The position numbers and the translations under genes were made by a program. Shown here in pieces: positions 9,719-19,059 of a stretch of DNA of 64,000 bases. The notes under the pieces were generated by a model. The model was given only the letters and a program-made list of their open reading frames with translations. It was not told where the DNA came from and did no database searches. Source of the stretch: an uncultured Reyranella sp. (GTDB lineage: Bacteria > Pseudomonadota > Alphaproteobacteria > Reyranellales > Reyranellaceae); the NCBI RefSeq assembly GCF_945957355.1, contig NZ_CAMFKM010000009.1, positions 1 to 64,000 on the forward strand, written 5' to 3'. Numbering within the stretch: position 1 is the first letter of the stretch; each line of letters opens with the position of its first letter.

Positions 9719-10477
9719 ATGGCAGCAACGGAATTCGACTACGGCTCGGCACTCTTCCTCGATCTGGACGGGACCTTGCTGGAAATCGCCGCCACGCCGG
9801 AACTCGTGGTGGTTCCACCGGCGCTGCCGGAACTTCTTGCACACCTTCATGCAATCCTCGGGGGCGCGCTCGCGATCGTCAGCGGGCGGTCGCTCAAGAC
9901 GATAGACCAGCTCCTCAAGCCGTTTACCTCCGCCGCCGCCGGCGAGCATGGCGTCACCCTGCGGTTCAGCGACGGCACGGTCGAGGAGATGCCCGCCGGT
10001 CTTGCGGTGACGCAGGCTTGGCGGGACTCGCTGGTTGCGGCGACCGAGAGATGGCCAGGTGTGCTCATCGAACCCAAGCCGCATGGTTGTGCCATTCACT
10101 ATCGCCTGGCGCCGGAACGCCATGACGATGTGTGGCGGGTCGTTCGGGCCCTCGTGCCCGACGATCACCCGTGGTTTCGCCTGATCCCGGCGCGCGAGGC
10201 CGTGGAGATCGGCCCGCGGTCCACCTCGAAGGGGCACGCGGTGGAACGCTTCATGAAGGACAATGCCTTCAAGGGCCGGCGTCCCATTTTCGTCGGCGAC
10301 GATTTCACCGACGAAGCAGGCATGAGCGCCGCTCGTCGGCATGGTGGCGAGGGGCTGCGCGTCCAGGACGTATTCGATGGCGATCCGGCGCAGGTACGCG
10401 CCTGGCTCTCGCGCAATGCCGAGCGGCTTGCGGGGCGGCCGGCAACGCGGCAGGCGGCGACGGGAGCTTCGGCATGA
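9719..10477 (+). CDS. otsB: trehalose-phosphatase
   Basis: LFLDLDGTLLEIA (HAD motif), IVSGRSLKTIDQLL, FVGDDFTDEAGM. Confidence 0.93.
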   Translation: MAATEFDYGSALFLDLDGTLLEIAATPELVVVPPALPELLAHLHAILGGALAIVSGRSLKTIDQLLKPFTSAAAGEHGVTLRFSDGTVEEMPAGLAVTQAWRDSLVAATERWPGVLIEPKPHGCAIHYRLAPERHDDVWRVVRALVPDDHPWFRLIPAREAVEIGPRSTSKGHAVERFMKDNAFKGRRPIFVGDDFTDEAGMSAARRHGGEGLRVQDVFDGDPAQVRAWLSRNAERLAGRPATRQAATGASA

Positions 10478-12273
10478 GCACGCTCGATCTCGGCGTCGTC
10501 GGAAACTGTTCGATCGCGAGCCTGATCGACCGCAACGGTCGCCACGTCTGGCACGGCCTGGGCCGGCTCGATGGCGATCCGGTTTTCAATGCCCTGCTGG
10601 GCGGCAACGATCCGCAGTCGGGTTTCATGGACGTCGTCGTCGACGGCATGAAGGACAGCCGCCAGCGCTATGTTCCTAATACGGCGATTCTCGAAACGAC
10701 GATCGACGGCGCGGGCGGCACAGCGCGCATCTGGGATTTTGCGCCGCGCTTCCGCCGTTTCGGGCGCATGTTCCGGCCTCCCATGCTGATGCGCCGGCTC
10801 GAGCCCGTGGCTGGCCGGCCACGCATTACCCTGCGCCTGCGTCCCACCTTCAATTACGGTGCGCGCCAGTCGCAGGTCACGATGGGTAGCAATCACATAC
10901 GTTACTACGGCGATGACGCCGTGCTGCGGCTCACCACCGACGCCTCGCTGAACTACGTGCTCCACGAGACCGAATTCTCGCTCGACCGGCCGCTCACCCT
11001 CATCGTCGGGGCCGACGAGAGCATCACCGACAATGTCGATCAGCTGTCGCGCTCCTTCCTCAGCGAGACGGAGGTCTATTGGCAGGGGTGGGTGCGCGAC
11101 CTCAACATCCCGTTCGACTGGCAGGTTGCCGTCATTCGTGCCGCCATCACCCTCAAGCTCTGCAGCTACGAGGACACCGGCGCGGTACTGGCCGCCCTTA
11201 CGACGTCGGTGCCGGAGGCCGCGGGCACGGTGCGCAACTGGGATTACCGGTTCACCTGGCTGCGCGACGCCTTCTTCACGGTGACGGCGCTCAATCGCCT
11301 GTCGGCGACCCGCACGATGGAAAGCTATGTGCGCTTCATCATCGATGTGGTCGAGGCCGGCAGCACGCACGGCGAGGTTCACAATGTGGCGCCGTTGTTC
11401 CCGATCGCGCCGGGCACCGACACGCTGGAACGCCTGATCGATACGCTGCCCGGCTATCGCGGCTACGGGCCGGTGCGTATCGGCAACGCGGCCGTCGGCC
11501 AACGGCAGAACGACGTCTATGGCTCGATGGTGCTGACGGCGGCCCAGATGTTCTGGGACGAGCGCCTGCCACGCCAGGGCGATGTCGAACTCTATCGCCA
11601 GCTCTGCGTCGTGGGCGACGAAGCCCATCGCGCCGCGCTCACGCCCGATGCCGGCCTCTGGGAATATCGCGAGCGCGAGGAGATTCACACTTTCTCGGCC
11701 GCCATGTGCTGGGCCGCCCAGCACCGGCTGGGCCTGATCGCGCGACGGGTCGGCCTCGATGGCGAATCGCGCGAATGGCTGGCCAAGGCGGGCGTGCTGC
11801 GCCAGGAGATCCTCCAGCGGGGCACCACATCCGAAGGATGGTTGTCGGGCGTGCTCGATCGCGAAATGGCCGACGCTTCCAGCCTGGTGTTTCCCGAAAT
11901 TGGCCTGCTGCGCTCCGACGACCCGCGCTTCCACGCCACCCTCGACATGGTTTCGAAGAAGCTGATGAAGAACGGCTTCCTCATGCGCTACGTCGAGGCC
12001 GACGATTTCGGCGCGCCGTCCAACGCCTTCCTGCTCTGCACCTTCTGGTACATCGACGCGCTGGCCAGCGTCGGCCGCCGCGAGGAGGCGCTCGAGCTCT
12101 TCAACAACGTGCTGGCCCGGCGCAATCATGTCGGGCTGCTCTCCGAGGACCTCGATCCGCGCACCGGGGAACTGTGGGGCAACTTCCCGCAGACCTACAG
12201 CCAGGTCGGCCTCATCCTGTCGGCCATGCGGCTCTCGCGGAGCTGGGAGGAGGGGCTGTGGCACGCCTCGTGA
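10474..12273 (+). CDS. glycoside hydrolase family 15 protein (trehalase/glucoamylase-like)
   Basis: LGVVGNCSIASLIDRNGRHVWHGLGRLDGDPVF, WDYRFTWLRDAFFTV, EEIHTFSAAMCWAA; ATGA overlap with otsB. Confidence 0.9.
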   Translation: MSTLDLGVVGNCSIASLIDRNGRHVWHGLGRLDGDPVFNALLGGNDPQSGFMDVVVDGMKDSRQRYVPNTAILETTIDGAGGTARIWDFAPRFRRFGRMFRPPMLMRRLEPVAGRPRITLRLRPTFNYGARQSQVTMGSNHIRYYGDDAVLRLTTDASLNYVLHETEFSLDRPLTLIVGADESITDNVDQLSRSFLSETEVYWQGWVRDLNIPFDWQVAVIRAAITLKLCSYEDTGAVLAALTTSVPEAAGTVRNWDYRFTWLRDAFFTVTALNRLSATRTMESYVRFIIDVVEAGSTHGEVHNVAPLFPIAPGTDTLERLIDTLPGYRGYGPVRIGNAAVGQRQNDVYGSMVLTAAQMFWDERLPRQGDVELYRQLCVVGDEAHRAALTPDAGLWEYREREEIHTFSAAMCWAAQHRLGLIARRVGLDGESREWLAKAGVLRQEILQRGTTSEGWLSGVLDREMADASSLVFPEIGLLRSDDPRFHATLDMVSKKLMKNGFLMRYVEADDFGAPSNAFLLCTFWYIDALASVGRREEALELFNNVLARRNHVGLLSEDLDPRTGELWGNFPQTYSQVGLILSAMRLSRSWEEGLWHAS

Positions 12274-13643
12274 TCGTCTCCAACAGGGTCCCGGTGCCGA
12301 AGGCGCGGGGCGCCTCGGCCGGCGGCCTGGCGGTGGCGCTGCGCGACCTGATGACGCCCGGGGCGATGTGGTTCGGCTGGAGCGGACGGCTATCGTCAGA
12401 GCCCTCTGCGCAACCCGCCATCGTCGAGGCGCGCGGCGTAACCTACGCGACGGTCGATCTCACGCCCGAGGCCTATCGTGGCTTTTACGTCGGATTTGCA
12501 AACGGCGCCTTGTGGCCGCTACTGCACTTCCGGCTGGGGTTGATGCATTTCCGCCGCGAGGACTACGAGGGCTACCTCTCGGTCAACCGCTCCTTCGCCT
12601 CGGCGCTCGCGCCACTGCTGCAGGGCGACGACACGGTATGGGCGCACGACTATCATCTGATCCCGTTCGCCCGCCTGTTGCGTAATCGGGGTTTCCAGGG
12701 GCGGCTCGGATTTTTCCTGCACGTGCCCTTCGTCCCACCCTCGATGCTCGAGGCCATGCCGGTGGCGCGCGAGCTGGTCGCCGATCTCTGCGCTTACGAC
12801 GTCGTCGGCTTCCAGACCGAGGAACATGCCCGCGACTTTCGCGACTGTGCGCAACGCCTGCTGGGGGCCACGGTCGAGGGCGAGTGGATTCGCCTTGCCG
12901 GGCGGCGGGTGCGCGCCTTCGCCGATCCGATCGGCATCGATGCCCAGAGCTTCGCCCAGGACGCCGTGCGGGCCGAGAGCGACAAGGCGGTGCAGCGGGT
13001 TGCCGAGAGCCTGTCGAACCGCGCGCTCGCCATCGGCGTCGACCGGCTGGACTACTCGAAGGGCCTGCCGCACCGCTTCGAAGCCTTCGGCCGGCTGATC
13101 GAGAAGCATCCCGAGCACAAGCGGCGCATTCACTTCCTGCAGATCTGCCCACGCTCGCGCGAGGAGGTCGACGAGTATCGCAAGCTGCGCACCGAGCTCG
13201 ACCGGCTGGCTGGCCGCATCAACGGCCGCTTCTCGGAGTTCGACTGGACGCCGCTCAGGTATTCCACCCGGGCTGCGCCGCGCGCGACCCTGGCGGGACT
13301 TTACCGCCTCGGCCGGATCGGCGTCGTGACGCCACTGCGCGACGGCATGAACCTGGTCGCCAAGGAATTCGTGGCGGCCCAATCGGACGAGGATCCCGGC
13401 GTGCTGGTTCTGTCGCAGTTCGCCGGGGCTGCGCAGGACCTCACCGAGGCGCTGATCGTGAACCCGTTCGATCCCGATGCCATCGCCGATGCGATGCATG
13501 TGGCGCTCACCATGCCCTTGTCGGAGCGGCGGGAACGTCACAGCGTTCTGAAGGAGAAGGTCCTGCGCACGACGGCGGAAGCCTACTGCCGGCGCTTCAT
13601 CGAGGCCCTCGAAGCGCCGTCGGACGCGCGCGCGGCGGCCTAG
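12258..13643 (+). CDS. otsA: alpha,alpha-trehalose-phosphate synthase (UDP-forming)
   Basis: [68 protein letters not shown] start. Confidence 0.95.
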   Translation: MARLVIVSNRVPVPKARGASAGGLAVALRDLMTPGAMWFGWSGRLSSEPSAQPAIVEARGVTYATVDLTPEAYRGFYVGFANGALWPLLHFRLGLMHFRREDYEGYLSVNRSFASALAPLLQGDDTVWAHDYHLIPFARLLRNRGFQGRLGFFLHVPFVPPSMLEAMPVARELVADLCAYDVVGFQTEEHARDFRDCAQRLLGATVEGEWIRLAGRRVRAFADPIGIDAQSFAQDAVRAESDKAVQRVAESLSNRALAIGVDRLDYSKGLPHRFEAFGRLIEKHPEHKRRIHFLQICPRSREEVDEYRKLRTELDRLAGRINGRFSEFDWTPLRYSTRAAPRATLAGLYRLGRIGVVTPLRDGMNLVAKEFVAAQSDEDPGVLVLSQFAGAAQDLTEALIVNPFDPDAIADAMHVALTMPLSERRERHSVLKEKVLRTTAEAYCRRFIEALEAPSDARAAA

Positions 13644-14170
13644 GAAACCAGGCCGAATGCTGTCGGATAGACGATCAGCCCGTCGTCTCCGTCGAGCGCG
13701 CCCGGCACCAGTTCCAGGGCCATGAACGAGTCGCCTTCGAACGGTGCGTCGAGGCCGCTGGCCAGCTCGGCCGAGAAGCCGAAGCGCGGATAGAATCCCG
13801 GATGGCCGAGTACCACGACGGCCTGCCACTCGCGGCGGCGCGCCAGGTCGAGCCCGGTCTCGACGAGGGCGCTGCCGATGCCCGCGTTCTGGTGGTCAGG
13901 ATGGACGCACATCGGCGCGAGCGACAGGGTCGGCACGGCGTCGTCGTCGACCATCGTCGTCAGCGCGCTGAACAGGATGTGTCCCACGATGGCGCCGTCC
14001 TCGACCGCCACCAGCTCGACCGCATCGATGAAGGCCTCGCGTAGCTCCTCGATCAGCTTGCCCTCGAACGGGCTACCGAACGCCAGGTCGTTCAGGCGGC
14101 GGATCGCCTCGTCGTCCGCCGGTTCGCGCTCGCGGATCACCACATCGTGGCCGCTGCCCGGCCCGGCCAT
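13640..14170 (-). CDS. GNAT family N-acetyltransferase
   Basis: LAPMCVHPDHQNAGIGSALVETGLDLARRREWQAVVVLGHPGFYPRFGF. Confidence 0.9.
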   Translation of the reverse strand: MAGPGSGHDVVIREREPADDEAIRRLNDLAFGSPFEGKLIEELREAFIDAVELVAVEDGAIVGHILFSALTTMVDDDAVPTLSLAPMCVHPDHQNAGIGSALVETGLDLARRREWQAVVVLGHPGFYPRFGFSAELASGLDAPFEGDSFMALELVPGALDGDDGLIVYPTAFGLVS

Positions 14171-14751
14171 TCGCGATCGTAGGTTTCGCCGCCAACTCTC
14201 TCGTTGCTCAACGCCGCCAGGATCTGGCCGGCGCTAGGCAACGACTTGGGATCGATGTGCCGCTTGGGGTTCCACAGCTCCGAGCGGACCAGCGCGCGAG
14301 CGCATTGAAAATAGACGGCATCGACCTCGATCACGGCCACCGAGCGCGGCGCCTTCTCCTCGACGGCGAAGGACTCCAGCAGATCCGGGGCGACGCTGAG
14401 ATGGGCGCGGCCGTTCACGCGCAGCGTGTTACCGACGCCGGGGATCATGAACAGCAGCGCCATCCGCGGGTCGCGCACGATGTTGCGCAGCGAATCGATG
14501 CGGTTGTTGCCGCGGCGGTCGGGCAGCATGAGCGTCTTCTCGTCATGTACCCGAACGAAGCCCGGCCGGTCGCCGCGCGGCGAGCAGTCGAGACCCTCGG
14601 GGCCGGACGTCGCCAGCGCCGCATAGGGCGACGCCTCGATGTAGGCGCGGTAGTGCGGCGTGATCCAGTTCACTTCCTTGACCGTCGACGCTTCGACCGG
14701 CCGACCGTAGATCGCCTCGAGCTCGGCTTCCGTTCTCAGGATGTCGGACAT
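14137..14751 (-). CDS. pyridoxamine 5'-phosphate oxidase family flavin-binding protein
   Basis: YAALATSGPEGLDCSPRGDRPGFVRVHDEKTLMLPDRRGNNRIDSLRNIVRDPRMALLFMIPG. Confidence 0.88.
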   Translation of the reverse strand: MSDILRTEAELEAIYGRPVEASTVKEVNWITPHYRAYIEASPYAALATSGPEGLDCSPRGDRPGFVRVHDEKTLMLPDRRGNNRIDSLRNIVRDPRMALLFMIPGVGNTLRVNGRAHLSVAPDLLESFAVEEKAPRSVAVIEVDAVYFQCARALVRSELWNPKRHIDPKSLPSAGQILAALSNERVGGETYDREWPGRAAATMW

Positions 14752-14755
14752 GCTG

Positions 14756-16132
14756 CTAGGCCCACTGCGCGGGAGAGGTGCCGAGAGGTTCGGCGGGACG
14801 GGCGTAATAGGCCGGTGTTTCGCCAAGCTGTACCACCGGCTTCAGGTGGCGCAGCCGGCCGAGCGGGCCGACGCTTTCGGTGAGGAGCGGCAGCAGCGTG
14901 CTCTCGGGCAGTTCGGCGGCGCCCTTGCCGGCGTCGACGAGGCCAAGGCCCGCGAGCCAGTGTGCGACCTGGACCAGCGAGACGCGGACCTGCCAGGAGC
15001 CGCCCTGCTCGACCCGGCGGGCCAGCGCCACCAGCGCGCCCAGCGCGCCGAGATAGCCCGCGATGTAGTCGAGGGCCTGGACCGGCAGGTTGCGCGGCTT
15101 GTCCAGCGAGCCTTGCGTCGCGGCAAGGCCGGTCACGTTCTGCACGATCGAGTCGAAGCCGCGGCGCGACGACCACGGGCCTTCATGGCCGTAGGCGCAG
15201 AGGCTGACGCAGACGATGCCGGGCCGCAGCGCCGCCACCTGCTCGGGCGAGAAGCCGCGCGCCGCGAGCGTGCCGGGGCGATAGCCCTGGGTGAAGATGT
15301 CGGCCTGCTTCAGGAGCGCCTTCATCGTTTCGACGCCGGAAGGGTCGCGCAGATCGATCCAGGCACAGCGCTTGCCATGGCCGGTGTCCATCAGCAGTTC
15401 GGCCTGGTAGGGCAGGTGAGGCGCCGCGACGTGCAGCACGTCGGCGCCGTTCTCCGCCAGCACGCGGCCACTCGTCGGACCGGCGAGCACACGGGTGAGA
15501 TCGAAGGCGCGCACGCCCGACAGCGGGCGCTCGCCCTTGGGCAGGGGCTCTGCCGGCGCGTCGCCGATCTTCACGATGTCGATCAGCGGCAGCTTCGCCA
15601 CCGCGACGCCGTGCGGGTGGGCGTTCCATTCGTCGCGGCTGCGTGTCAGGCCGCCGACGCAACCGCCGTCGGCGATCGCCTGCTCGATCGCGAGCCCGTC
15701 CCACTTGGCGACGGCGGCGGCCAGCGCCTCGCGCGTGTCGCCCTCGGCGCCGGCAATACGCAGCGCGCCCGCGCGATGGTGCGGATGGTTGGTATGGATG
15801 AACATGTGCCGACCGTCGCGCGTCGGATAGTGGCCGGACAGGGGATCCCACGACACCGGCCGTTCGCCGTTGCGCAGGACGTAGGTGTTGGAACGCAGCG
15901 ATGCAGTGGCAGCCGCGACGTCGACCGAGACCGGCTGGGGCCTGCCGGTCTTCAGCCGCCACAGGTCGGAGACGGCGAGACCGACGGCGCCCAGAGCCGC
16001 GGCGCCGGCGGTGCCGACGCGCCACGGGGTCTGGAACACCGGATCGTCGCCCCCCGCGATCGTGAGCCGGTCGTCGGCGCGCGGGCTGCGTCCGAGCTGG
16101 CCCAGGATCGAATAGGCCAGGTCGGTGTTCAC
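14756..16132 (-). CDS. CoA transferase (CaiB/BaiF family III)
   Basis: VRAFDLTRVLAGPTSGRVLAENGADVLHVAAP, LRDPSGVETMKALLKQADIFTQGYRPGTLAARGFSPEQ. Confidence 0.9.
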   Translation of the reverse strand: MNTDLAYSILGQLGRSPRADDRLTIAGGDDPVFQTPWRVGTAGAAALGAVGLAVSDLWRLKTGRPQPVSVDVAAATASLRSNTYVLRNGERPVSWDPLSGHYPTRDGRHMFIHTNHPHHRAGALRIAGAEGDTREALAAAVAKWDGLAIEQAIADGGCVGGLTRSRDEWNAHPHGVAVAKLPLIDIVKIGDAPAEPLPKGERPLSGVRAFDLTRVLAGPTSGRVLAENGADVLHVAAPHLPYQAELLMDTGHGKRCAWIDLRDPSGVETMKALLKQADIFTQGYRPGTLAARGFSPEQVAALRPGIVCVSLCAYGHEGPWSSRRGFDSIVQNVTGLAATQGSLDKPRNLPVQALDYIAGYLGALGALVALARRVEQGGSWQVRVSLVQVAHWLAGLGLVDAGKGAAELPESTLLPLLTESVGPLGRLRHLKPVVQLGETPAYYARPAEPLGTSPAQWA

Positions 16133-16845
16133 TTGCTGCCCGCCATGATCTTCGTCAGCAGGGCCATGAACTCGTTCGGGCAGGTGATGTGCGGGTTGTG
16201 GCTGGTGTCGAGTTCGTGGCAGGTCCAGCCGGCTTCGCTGCGCGCCCGGTCGGCGAACTGGCGGAACGGGTCGCCGGGGCCGTTGCGGGTCGCATAGATG
16301 AAATCGCGGGGCGGCAGGGGCTCCTTGGACTCGAGCTTGATCCTTTGCTCGAAGGTCTTGATCGGCTGCGGCCGGCGGCGCGGGCCGGCCCAGGCGACGT
16401 CCTCAGGAGAGGTGTCGGGCGGCATCGGATTGACGGGCATCTTCCAGCCGTCGCCCTCTCTCTCCGCGCCCTTGCGCATGTTGCCCTCGGCCTTCGGCCC
16501 GACCAGGTCGAACAGGCTCTGTCCGTCCCTGGGCGCGAAGGCGTCGACGTACACGATGCGTGCAAGACGGTGGGGGATCCTGTCGGCAACGCCGGTAGCG
16601 ACCATGCCGCCATAGGAATGGCCCAGCAGGACGACGTCGTTCAGGTCCTCGAACTCGATCTCGGAGACGATGTCCTGGATGTGGGTGGAGAGATCCACGG
16701 CGGGAGTGGCGAGGTGGGCGCGGGCACCGAGGCCGGTATAGGTCGGGGCATAGAACTGGTGGCCGGCCGCCTGCAGCAGCGGACGCATCTTCTTCCACGC
16801 CCAGGCCGCCGACCAGGCGCCGTGCGCCAGAACGATATTTGCCAT
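16129..16845 (-). CDS. alpha/beta fold hydrolase
   Basis: MANIVLAHGAWSAAWAWKKM, VVLLGHSYGGMVATGVADRIP, C-terminal histidine region HNPHITCPNEF. Confidence 0.87.
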   Translation of the reverse strand: MANIVLAHGAWSAAWAWKKMRPLLQAAGHQFYAPTYTGLGARAHLATPAVDLSTHIQDIVSEIEFEDLNDVVLLGHSYGGMVATGVADRIPHRLARIVYVDAFAPRDGQSLFDLVGPKAEGNMRKGAEREGDGWKMPVNPMPPDTSPEDVAWAGPRRRPQPIKTFEQRIKLESKEPLPPRDFIYATRNGPGDPFRQFADRARSEAGWTCHELDTSHNPHITCPNEFMALLTKIMAGSK

Positions 16846-16901
16846 TTCTCTACCTCCCGCTGGCACGCCAACTTTATCAATGCTACTACGACTTACTCTC
16901 A

Positions 16902-17180
16902 ATGAGCAGCGAACCAACCATAGCACTTGGCGCCGCCCCCGTGGGGTTTCGTGGGCGCATACAGGCCATCGCCGCGGGGCGTGTCGCCGCAGGTATGCCC
17001 GCGCCCGAACTGGAGCGCCGTCTGATCGAGCTGGGCTTCGTCGAGGGCGCCGACGTCGAAGTGCTGCACCAGGGCCTGTTCGGCCGCGATCCCATCGCCG
17101 TGCGCGTCGCCCACACCACCATCGGCCTGCGGCGTCGCGAGGCGATGGCCGTTCTCGTGAGTGTCGGAGCCGAGCCGTGA
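16902..17180 (+). CDS. feoA: ferrous iron transport protein A
   Basis: ELERRLIELGFVEGADVEVLHQGLFGRDPIAVRVAHTTIGLRRREAMAVLV; immediately upstream of feoB. Confidence 0.88.
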   Translation: MSSEPTIALGAAPVGFRGRIQAIAAGRVAAGMPAPELERRLIELGFVEGADVEVLHQGLFGRDPIAVRVAHTTIGLRRREAMAVLVSVGAEP

Positions 17181-19057
17181 GCGTCACCGCATCCACTGCC
17201 GCTCCGGTCGTCGCCCTGGTCGGCAACCCCAATTGCGGCAAGACGGCGCTGTTCAACGCGCTGACCGGCAGCCGCCAGAAGGTTGCCAACTATCCCGGTG
17301 TCACCGTCGAGAAGAAGGTCGGTCCGCTGACGACGCCCGCCGGCCGCACGGTGCGCATCGTCGACCTGCCCGGCACCTATTCGCTGCGCGCGCGCTCGCC
17401 CGACGAGGAGGTGACACGCGACGTCGTGCTGGGCCGGACCCAGACCGACGTGACTCCGGACCTGATCGTCTGTGTGGCCGACGCCTCCAACCTTCGGCTG
17501 GCGCTGCGCCTCGTGCTCGAGCTGAAGCAGGTCGGCCGGCCGGTCATGCTGTCGCTCAACATGATGGACATCGCGCGCAAGCGCGGCATCGAGATCGACA
17601 CCGAGAAGCTCGGCCGGGAACTGGGACTGCCAGTCGTGAGTTCGGTCGCGGTGCGCCGCGGCGGCACCGACTCACTGCTGGCCGAGATCGATCGGCGGCT
17701 GGCGGCCGCACAAGGCGCGACCGGAACCGTCTGGACCACACCCGATGCCTCGGCCCTGCGGCGCGCACAGAAGGAGGCGGATCGCATCCTGGCCTCGGTG
17801 GTGAAGGGACAAGGCAAGCGCGACAGCCTGACGGCGCGTCTCGACGCGGTGTTGCTGCATCCGGTGGCGGGCCTGGTCGTGCTGCTGGCCATCCTGTTCG
17901 TGATGTTCCAGGCGGTCTTCGCCTGGGCCGAGCCCGGCATGGATGCGATCGAGGCCGGTTTCCACTTGCTCGGTGACCTCGTCGCCGGGCTACCGCTGCC
18001 CGACCTGCTGAAGAGCTTCCTGAAGGACGGGCTGATCGGTGGCGTCGGCAGCGTGATCGTGTTCCTGCCCCAGATCGTGATCCTGTTCTTCTTCATCCTC
18101 GTGCTCGAGGACCTGGGATACATGGCGCGCGCGGCCTTCCTGATGGACCGCATCATGGGCGGCGCCGGACTGCACGGGCGCGCCTTCATTCCGCTCCTGT
18201 CGTCCTTTGCCTGCGCCATCCCCGGCATCATGTCGACGCGCGTGATCGACGACCGGCGCGACCGTCTCACCACCATCCTGGTGGCGCCGCTGATGACCTG
18301 CTCGGCGCGCATCCCGGTCTATACGCTGATCATCGGGGCGTTCATTCCCGACCGCGAGGTCTGGGGCTTCGTCGGCCTGCAGGGGCTGGTGATGTTCGGC
18401 CTCTACACGGTCGGCATCGCCAGCGCGCTCGCGGTATCGTTCGTAGTCAAGCGCTTGATCTGGCGCGGCCAGCCCGGCGAGCCGTTCATGCTCGAGCTGC
18501 CGGACTACAAGATTCCGCAGGCCAGGAGCGTCGCCATCGGCCTGTGGACGCGCGCCACGATCTTCCTGAAGCGTGCAGGCACCACGATCCTGTCGATGAT
18601 GATCCTGATCTGGGTACTGGCCTCCTTCCCGCAGCCGCCCGAGGGCGCCACCGAGCCCGCCATCAACTACAGCCTGGCCGCCCGGATCGGCACGGCGATC
18701 CAGCCGCTGACCGAGCCGCTGGGCTTCAACTGGCAGATCAACGTCGCGCTGATCCCGGGCATGGCGGCGCGCGAGGTCGCGGTCGGGTCGCTCGGCACCA
18801 TCTACGCGATCAGCGGCGGCGAGGAGGCCACCGACAAGATCGCCTCCGCGCTCAGCTCGCAATGGAGCCTGGCCACGGCGCTGGCCTTCCTCGCCTGGTA
18901 CGTGTTCGCGCCGCAATGCGCCTCGACCCTGGCGGTCATCCGCCGCGAGACCGGCGGCTGGCGATGGTTGTGGGTGACGTTCTTCTACATGCTGGCGTTG
19001 GCGTACGTGGCGGCCTTCCTCACCTATCGCATCGCCGTCGCGTTCGGCGGAGGGTGA
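17177..19057 (+). CDS. feoB: ferrous iron transport protein B
   Basis: VALVGNPNCGKTALFNALTGSRQKVANYPGVTVEKK, VDLPGTYSL, multi-TM C-terminus; GTG start. Confidence 0.95.
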   Translation: MSVTASTAAPVVALVGNPNCGKTALFNALTGSRQKVANYPGVTVEKKVGPLTTPAGRTVRIVDLPGTYSLRARSPDEEVTRDVVLGRTQTDVTPDLIVCVADASNLRLALRLVLELKQVGRPVMLSLNMMDIARKRGIEIDTEKLGRELGLPVVSSVAVRRGGTDSLLAEIDRRLAAAQGATGTVWTTPDASALRRAQKEADRILASVVKGQGKRDSLTARLDAVLLHPVAGLVVLLAILFVMFQAVFAWAEPGMDAIEAGFHLLGDLVAGLPLPDLLKSFLKDGLIGGVGSVIVFLPQIVILFFFILVLEDLGYMARAAFLMDRIMGGAGLHGRAFIPLLSSFACAIPGIMSTRVIDDRRDRLTTILVAPLMTCSARIPVYTLIIGAFIPDREVWGFVGLQGLVMFGLYTVGIASALAVSFVVKRLIWRGQPGEPFMLELPDYKIPQARSVAIGLWTRATIFLKRAGTTILSMMILIWVLASFPQPPEGATEPAINYSLAARIGTAIQPLTEPLGFNWQINVALIPGMAAREVAVGSLGTIYAISGGEEATDKIASALSSQWSLATALAFLAWYVFAPQCASTLAVIRRETGGWRWLWVTFFYMLALAYVAAFLTYRIAVAFGGG

Positions 19058-19059
19058 CG

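Noticed and set aside
14741-16297. 518-aa plus-strand ORF
   Set aside because: Shadow of the CoA-transferase gene on the opposite strand.
16846-16901. Fur/Irr box upstream of feoA
   Set aside because: Region is relatively AT-rich (TTTATCAATGCTACTACGACTTACTCTCA) but no convincing palindrome matching Fur, Irr or RirA consensus was found.
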